Source: an uncultured Bacteroidota bacterium
Lineage (GTDB): Bacteria > Bacteroidota > Bacteroidia > Chitinophagales > Chitinophagaceae
Assembly: GCA_903929195.1 (NCBI GenBank)
Contig: CAIYTT010000034.1
Span: forward strand, 1 to 37,787
DNA: 37,787 bases
Direction: 5' to 3'
Shown here: positions 32,283 through 37,787 of the stretch, piece after piece
Position numbering within the stretch: position 1 is the first letter of the stretch
How the letters are laid out: every line of letters begins with the position of its first letter
Position numbers and translations under genes: made by a program
Notes under the pieces: generated by a model
The model's input: only the letters and a program-made list of their open reading frames with translations
Told to the model about the DNA's origin: nothing
Databases searched by the model: none

Positions 32283-35174
32283 ATGAAATTAATCCAAAAG
32301 TTAACATTTATATTAATTTTTGCTTCCTTTTGGAGTAACGCGAATGCCCAGTTTTTAAAGAAATTGGAATCATCGGATGAGTTATATAAGATGGCAAAAA
32401 GAGATATTGAATTAAAAAAATATCAAAAAGCCATTAACGAATGTAGGCAAGGTGTAAGTGTTTCTCCTCGAAATCTAGATATCCACTTATTATTGGGGCG
32501 TGCATATTCTCTTGCCGGTAAAATAGACAGTGCCCGTATTGAAATGAATTTGGTAATTGAAAAAAATCCTCGTTACCGCGATGCCTATATCTATTTAGTA
32601 AGTATGGAAGCAACAGCTTGTAACTATTTACAAGCTTTAGAATATGCTGATATGGGATTAAAATATTTCCCTAACGATAAAGACCTCTTACTTAGAAAAT
32701 TAGATATATATAATAAAGAAGGTGATTGGTTAGAAAGCGACCGTTTAGCTGCTTATTTATTCGAAAGATATTCTAATGACCCTTATATACGAAGTATTTA
32801 TTTAGAATATAAGCTTTCTTTAGCCCGGCATTATTATAGCCATGGGTATATAGATATTGCATTACGCTCTTACGAATCGGTATTGGAACAAGACCCTTTG
32901 AATAAAGAAGCGTTAGAGTCTATTTATAATTTGGATGTAAAATCGGGAAATTATGCCAAATCATTAGCCTCTGTAAATAGGGCATTATTATCTAATCCTA
33001 ACTCCTTTGAATTATTATTGAAAAAGATAAACATATTAGAGGCTATGTCGCTATATGTTGATGCTCTTAGTGTTATTAATAAATTACTAAGGCTATACCC
33101 TAATAATGCTCAGATTATAAAAATGAACACTTATTTAAGAATGGATGCAGGTGTTTACTATATGAATGCCGACCCCTATATGTTGTTTGCAGGTGTATTA
33201 GAAAAAGACCCGGGTAACAGAGAAGCTCTTAATTATGTAATAAATATTGCTTTTATGCGTGGGCAATATACAGAGGCTTTAACATGGATAAATGTAGGTT
33301 TGAAACGTAGCCCGAATGATAGAGACTTATTGCAAAAAAAATTAGGAATACTTGAAGCACAAAAAGCTTATGGCGGAGCCTCGGTAATAGCGGAAACTTT
33401 ATATAAGCAAAACCCGTCTCAAGACAGCAGGGAACACATGCTAGAATTAAAAAACCTTGCTGCCCGGCAATACCTTGCAGAACAAGAAAATGACTCGGCA
33501 ATTGTAATCATAAAGACTGTACTTACCTATGACCCTGCCAACCTACAAGCCACTAATTATTTAATTAGTATTTATGTGCAGCAGAAAAAATATGATGAAG
33601 CTTTACATACAATAGATGAATCTTTAAAACAACATCCTAATAATGAGCAATTGTTATTTAGAAAAGCCGGCGTACTTGCCGATTATCAAAAACACACGGA
33701 ATCGGCACAAATATCAAGACAATTACTAGAAAAAAACCCAAGTAATAAAAATTATTTAATAAGCTTTGTAGAAGAGTATTTGGCAGCAGGTAGGCAATAC
33801 ATGCAATATGATGATTATTATAGTACTATAAAAATTTTAAAAGAAGTATTAGACAAACAACCTAATAATTTAGATGCACTAAATTATATGATTAACGTAG
33901 AAACAGCGGTAAAAAATTATGACTCCGCCATTTTTTATGTTAATCAGGGTATAGGTTATTACCCGGATTCAAAAGAATTATTGTTCCGAAAATCTCTTGT
34001 ATATGCTGATGCCAAAGAATATAGAAAAGCTTATGAAATTTCGGGCGGTTTATATAATGATTATCCTTATAATACAAGATTTAAAAATACATACATAGAA
34101 CAAATTCTATCTTCGGGAAAACAATACCTTGGTCAGGCAGAGCAAGACAGTGCCTTAACGGAGTTTAATAAAGCCCTTGCTATTGCCCCTAACGATACTA
34201 CTACAATGTATTATACCATTAATTTACTTAATGATAAACAAATGCACGATAGTGCTTTGGTATTAATAGAACGCGGACGAAGGATTTACCCAATTAATCC
34301 TTATTTTTTAATAAAGCGGGCAGTAGTATTAGAGAAAAAAACGAAGTTTGAAGAGGCATGGAAGGCAATGGATACCGTATCAAGAATGATGATTTTAGAC
34401 CAACGCTACCTAGATTATAAAGATTTATTGTATAGTATGCAATTAAAAAATGAATTTGGAATTTTTTATCTACACTCTACTTATGATTCCGGAAAGGTGC
34501 AAAGTAATATTGCTTCATTACAATACACAAGAAAATTTGAAAAAGCCTCTCTTATTTTCAGGGTAGATTATGCCGGCAGAGACTCCGGTGCAGGTTTACA
34601 GTTTAATGCTGAAGCTTATTTAAATCATACTATTAAATGGTATTCTTATTTAATGGCATCCTACTCACCAAGTGCTTTTGTTTTCCCTACTTATCGCCTT
34701 GGGTATTCCTTATTTCATTCTTTTCCTAAAGCTTGGGACGGTGAATTGGGTGTGCGTATGCTTCGGTCTGATAGTTTAAAGATTTATTCCGGCTTATCTT
34801 CTGTATCCAGGCAATATAAGGACTTCTATTTTAACTTACGTGTTTTTGGCAGCTATATGTTATTAAATAATGGCTATGTGGAAGGTCCCTATTATTCGGG
34901 TGTGTTTAGTACCCGATATTATATTAAAGACTCTAAAGCAGATTTCTTCTCTGTACTAATGGGTTATGGTCGTGCACCGGACGATTTTAGTTCCCTATAC
35001 CGTATTGGTCAAGTAATATCGTTAACTACAGTAAGCATGGGGGCAGGCTACCAGCGACAATTACATTTTAGAACAACATTAGCTACTTCATTTACATGGT
35101 CTAATATGGAATGGCGTTCTAATAATTATAAGAATCAATATGATTTAAATTTATCTCTTCTCCATAAATTTTAA
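32283..35174 (+). CDS. TPR-repeat protein with C-terminal outer-membrane beta-barrel (YaiO-like)
   Basis: A 963-residue exported protein. The signal peptide is about 1-22 (ending NANAQ). Around 18-20 TPR or TPR-like helical pairs fill 30-710, with recurring starts such as YPNNAQII, DPGNREALNY and QPNNLDALNY. The last 230 residues (about 735-963) are aromatic and alternate as membrane beta strands, ending in Phe (SLLHKF), as in YaiO-family outer-membrane barrels. The TPR part should face the periplasm and the barrel sit in the outer membrane, an arrangement seen in exopolysaccharide export systems such as BcsC- and PelB-type proteins (inference). It is followed 10 bases later by the DUF4838 gene. 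No synthase genes are near. Confidence 0.85.
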   Translation: MKLIQKLTFILIFASFWSNANAQFLKKLESSDELYKMAKRDIELKKYQKAINECRQGVSVSPRNLDIHLLLGRAYSLAGKIDSARIEMNLVIEKNPRYRDAYIYLVSMEATACNYLQALEYADMGLKYFPNDKDLLLRKLDIYNKEGDWLESDRLAAYLFERYSNDPYIRSIYLEYKLSLARHYYSHGYIDIALRSYESVLEQDPLNKEALESIYNLDVKSGNYAKSLASVNRALLSNPNSFELLLKKINILEAMSLYVDALSVINKLLRLYPNNAQIIKMNTYLRMDAGVYYMNADPYMLFAGVLEKDPGNREALNYVINIAFMRGQYTEALTWINVGLKRSPNDRDLLQKKLGILEAQKAYGGASVIAETLYKQNPSQDSREHMLELKNLAARQYLAEQENDSAIVIIKTVLTYDPANLQATNYLISIYVQQKKYDEALHTIDESLKQHPNNEQLLFRKAGVLADYQKHTESAQISRQLLEKNPSNKNYLISFVEEYLAAGRQYMQYDDYYSTIKILKEVLDKQPNNLDALNYMINVETAVKNYDSAIFYVNQGIGYYPDSKELLFRKSLVYADAKEYRKAYEISGGLYNDYPYNTRFKNTYIEQILSSGKQYLGQAEQDSALTEFNKALAIAPNDTTTMYYTINLLNDKQMHDSALVLIERGRRIYPINPYFLIKRAVVLEKKTKFEEAWKAMDTVSRMMILDQRYLDYKDLLYSMQLKNEFGIFYLHSTYDSGKVQSNIASLQYTRKFEKASLIFRVDYAGRDSGAGLQFNAEAYLNHTIKWYSYLMASYSPSAFVFPTYRLGYSLFHSFPKAWDGELGVRMLRSDSLKIYSGLSSVSRQYKDFYFNLRVFGSYMLLNNGYVEGPYYSGVFSTRYYIKDSKADFFSVLMGYGRAPDDFSSLYRIGQVISLTTVSMGAGYQRQLHFRTTLATSFTWSNMEWRSNNYKNQYDLNLSLLHKF

Positions 35175-35184
35175 ATAAATCACT

Positions 35185-37446
35185 GTGTTTAAACGAAAAT
35201 TAATAATTGTATTAATTGTATTGTTAAATACACTTACTGCTTGCAATAGTACTGCAAAGGATATAACTTTAATAGATAAAAAAGTTACCTCTTATAAAAT
35301 TATCTTGTCTGCAAACCCTACAAAATTAGAATTAAGAACTGCCAAAGTATTGCAGACCTATTTAAAAAAAGCAAGCGGTACAGAATTAAAAATAGTGAAT
35401 GAAGGTAAAGGTATTTTACCACCGGCTATATACATAGGAGATACCAAGATGGGTAACAAAATGCGCTCCGGAAAATTAGAACCCGAATCCTATTTTTTTG
35501 GTACAGACGATGAAAATATAGTTTTTAAAGGCGGAGGAGGCAAAGGACTGATATATGGTGTTTACAGCTTTTTGGAAACCTATCTTCATTGCAGAAAAAT
35601 AGATACGAGAGAAGCAATTGTACCTAATTTACCCATTATAAAAATTCCTGCTAATATAGAAGATTATCATAAACCGCAGTTTGAGTATAGAGAAGTTTAT
35701 TACCCCACTGTGCATAATGCAGAATATTTAGAATGGCACAAACTACATCAATTAGATGATTTATGGGGTTTATGGGGACATAGCTATGATAAATTAGTAC
35801 CTGCAAAAATTTATTTTAAAACACATCCGGAATATTATGCTTTAGTGAAAGGTACAAGGCAGGCAAGTCAATTATGTTTGGCGAATCCTGACGTATATAA
35901 AATTGTTTTGTCTGAATTTAAAAAACGTATTGCAGACAACCCCGATGCCATGTATTGGTCCTTGAGTCCTAATGATGATATTGGTTACTGCGAATGTGAA
36001 AAATGTAAAGCAATAGATAATGAAGAAGGTGGACCTCAAGGGTCTTTAATTAAATTTGTAAATAGCATTGCCGAACAATTCCCGGATAAAAAATTTGCTA
36101 CTTTAGCTTACGGGTATAGTCACAGAGCCCCAAAAAAATTAAAGCCTGCACCTAATGTATATATATTTTTAAGCAATATTGATGCGTATAGAGATAAGCC
36201 ATTAAGCGAAGAAGGCAGTGCTGCCGGTTTTAGAAGAGATTTAAAAGATTGGAGTGCTTTAACACCCAATATCTTTATTTGGGATTATGTAACCGAGTTC
36301 ACGAATTATTTAGCTCCTTTTCCTAATTTTAATACTCTACAAGCAAATATTAAATATCTAAAAGATAATGGTGTAAAAGGTATTTTTGAACAAGGCAGCG
36401 GAGATACTTACAGCGAATTTGCTGAATGGAGGTGTTACTTACTTGCAAAATTACTTTGGAACGATACCTTAAATATAAAAGAACAGAATCAAAGTTTTTT
36501 AAATGACTTTTATGGAAAAGAGGCAGCACCATACATAGAAAAATATGTAAATGAACTGGAGAAGGAGAGGCTTACAACTAAACGAAAATTAGATATATAT
36601 GGCAATCCTATTAACGAATGGAATAGTTATTTAACCCCGGCATTAATTGAAAAATATGCAGATTTGTTTGATAAAGCAGAGGCTGCATCTGAAAACAATC
36701 CTGTATTTTTTAATAGAGTAAAAATAGCACGCCTACCATTAGAATATACGGTATTGCAACAAGCTCGTTTTTATGGCATAGAAAAACATGGTATATTTAT
36801 AAAAGGAGAAAATGATAATTGGGAAATAAAACCAAAATTTGCTGATAAAGTAAAGAAATTTGTAAATGACTGCAAAAATGCAGGTATTACCGAACTTGCT
36901 GAAGGTGGCTTAACACCGCAAAAATACCAACAACAATGGGATTCTATTTTTAAATACGGTGTAATAAATACAAAAGCTATTGGTGCAACTGTAGCTTTAA
37001 AATATCCTAATGCAGCCGACTTTCCTGCAAAAGGTACAAGCACTTTAGTTGATGGCAACCCGGGATATGAAGATTTCAGTTATAACTGGCTTTGTTTCTA
37101 TGGCACGCAGATGGTAGCAACCATAGATTTAGGGAAGCCTACAAAAGTATCGAAACTTTTTATGCATTTTTTAGATGACCCACGCCACTGGATTTTCTTG
37201 CCCGAAAAAATTGAAGCTGAATTTAGTACAAACGGGAAAGATTTTTATTCGGTACCGGCATTAACTAATAACACAAATGAGGAGCATTACAATTTAGACA
37301 TTAAAGGTTTTAATATAAAAAATGATAAAAATAAACCTATAAGATATATTAGAGTTACTGCAAACCCTATAAAATCTTTACCCGACTGGCGATACAGAGA
37401 AAATAAAAAACCGATGATTGCCTGCGATGAAATTTATGTAGAGTAA
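35185..37446 (+). CDS. DUF4838 lipoprotein with C-terminal discoidin-like domain
   Basis: A 753-residue exported protein. The start is GTG (35185); no better in-frame start exists near it. A type II signal peptide is seen with lipobox LTAC (Cys20), so it is a likely outer-membrane or surface lipoprotein. The N-terminal fold (about 30-150) resembles the alpha-glucuronidase/GH67-N domain, followed by DUF4838 (about 165-450) with YWSLSPNDDIGYCECEKC and IWDYVTEF motifs. The last 150 residues (about 610-753) look like an F5/8-type-C (discoidin) sugar-binding domain. A role in glycan degradation or binding is inferred. Ten bases after the TPR-barrel gene, so probably co-transcribed with it. Confidence 0.82.
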   Translation: MFKRKLIIVLIVLLNTLTACNSTAKDITLIDKKVTSYKIILSANPTKLELRTAKVLQTYLKKASGTELKIVNEGKGILPPAIYIGDTKMGNKMRSGKLEPESYFFGTDDENIVFKGGGGKGLIYGVYSFLETYLHCRKIDTREAIVPNLPIIKIPANIEDYHKPQFEYREVYYPTVHNAEYLEWHKLHQLDDLWGLWGHSYDKLVPAKIYFKTHPEYYALVKGTRQASQLCLANPDVYKIVLSEFKKRIADNPDAMYWSLSPNDDIGYCECEKCKAIDNEEGGPQGSLIKFVNSIAEQFPDKKFATLAYGYSHRAPKKLKPAPNVYIFLSNIDAYRDKPLSEEGSAAGFRRDLKDWSALTPNIFIWDYVTEFTNYLAPFPNFNTLQANIKYLKDNGVKGIFEQGSGDTYSEFAEWRCYLLAKLLWNDTLNIKEQNQSFLNDFYGKEAAPYIEKYVNELEKERLTTKRKLDIYGNPINEWNSYLTPALIEKYADLFDKAEAASENNPVFFNRVKIARLPLEYTVLQQARFYGIEKHGIFIKGENDNWEIKPKFADKVKKFVNDCKNAGITELAEGGLTPQKYQQQWDSIFKYGVINTKAIGATVALKYPNAADFPAKGTSTLVDGNPGYEDFSYNWLCFYGTQMVATIDLGKPTKVSKLFMHFLDDPRHWIFLPEKIEAEFSTNGKDFYSVPALTNNTNEEHYNLDIKGFNIKNDKNKPIRYIRVTANPIKSLPDWRYRENKKPMIACDEIYVE

Positions 37447-37494
37447 CTTACACCTTTTTCTATTAGTATCTTTTATAAAGTAAGTGTTTTCAAT

Positions 37495-37502
37495 TACCTT
37501 TG
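37495..37502 (+). promoter_or_regulatory. Putative -7 box (TACCTTTG)
   Basis: Exact match to TAnnTTTG, 12 bases before the ATG at 37515. Predicted leader of only a few bases. Confidence 0.4.
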
Positions 37503-37514
37503 GCATAAAACTAT

Positions 37515-37787
37515 ATGAAAAATCTTATACGTTTCGATTGGGCTGTGAAACGCCTATTACGCAATAAAGCGAACTTCGGTATTCTGGAAGGCTTTTTGAG
37601 CGAACTGCTAATGGAAGATATAAAGATAGAAAGTGTACTTGAAAGTGAAGGCAACAGACAAACAGCAGACGATAAAACCAACAGAGTAGATATTCTGGTA
37701 CAAAATTCTATTGGCGAACTTATTATTATTGAAATACAGAATAATTATATGACCGATTATTTGCTGCGTATGTATTATGGTACATCC
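37515..37787 (+). CDS. Rpn-type PD-(D/E)XK nuclease/putative transposase, 3' end outside window
   Basis: An open frame of 91 codons running off the right edge, starting MKNLIRFDWAVKRLLRNK. The start FDWAVKRLLRNKANFGILEG and the nuclease core (Asp59 in VDILVQ, Glu73-x-Gln75 in IIIEIQN) match the Rpn/PD-(D/E)XK transposase-like family, members of which promote recombination in E. coli. The rest of the protein is outside the window, so completeness is unknown. Confidence 0.85.
   Translation, partial: MKNLIRFDWAVKRLLRNKANFGILEGFLSELLMEDIKIESVLESEGNRQTADDKTNRVDILVQNSIGELIIIEIQNNYMTDYLLRMYYGTS

Overview
The window is a low-GC chromosomal segment that looks like Bacteroidota, probably a Chitinophagales/Sphingobacteriales-type relative. 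Four things point there: secreted proteins with type IX secretion (T9SS) C-terminal domains, at least ten gene-proximal matches to the Bacteroidota -7 promoter element TAnnTTTG, a dihydroorotase with the DDQVHFREPG signature that I recall from this phylum, and start sites without clear Shine-Dalgarno sequences. The organism is an inference; no rRNA or tRNA gene was recognised.

Layout. 1-4.7 kb is a signalling cluster: a PAS-rich histidine kinase cut by the left edge, a stand-alone receiver protein and a REC-PAS-kinase. 4.8-14.3 kb is a mixed block with three T9SS-exported proteins (SGNH hydrolase-like, NHL-repeat, type-B sorting), an FkbM-like methyltransferase, a DinB-like protein, a flavin-reductase-fold protein, a YkuK-like RNase H-fold protein, an outer-membrane protein and a small SET-domain protein. 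14.7-17.0 kb is housekeeping on the minus strand: obg, adk and an RluE-type pseudouridine synthase.

17.1-21.6 kb is an accessory island and the most unusual part. Five plus-strand genes lie close together: a phospholipase-D nuclease fused to a C-terminal J-domain, a 55-residue protein, an orphan DUF2281-type antitoxin without a toxin, a WG-repeat protein and a HEPN-family protein. They are followed by a VapBC-like pair whose PIN toxin has Asn where the third catalytic Asp is expected. This pair sits between two 145-bp direct repeats (about 92% identical) and is also bracketed by a 31-bp imperfect inverted repeat, as a mobile or recombinogenic toxin-antitoxin cassette might be.

21.7-31.9 kb is mostly chromosomal: a DUF4846 protein, an RluA-type pseudouridine synthase, pyrC, a PhaE/phasin-like protein with a Trp/Met/Asn tandem repeat, a ChlI-type AAA+ ATPase with a long perfect hairpin on each side, a lipoprotein, moeA and moaA. 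32.3-37.4 kb holds a TPR/beta-barrel outer-membrane protein followed 10 bases later by a DUF4838 lipoprotein. The right edge cuts an Rpn-type PD-(D/E)XK nuclease gene. A degenerate REP-like palindrome recurs four times in intergenic spaces, three of them between convergent genes.
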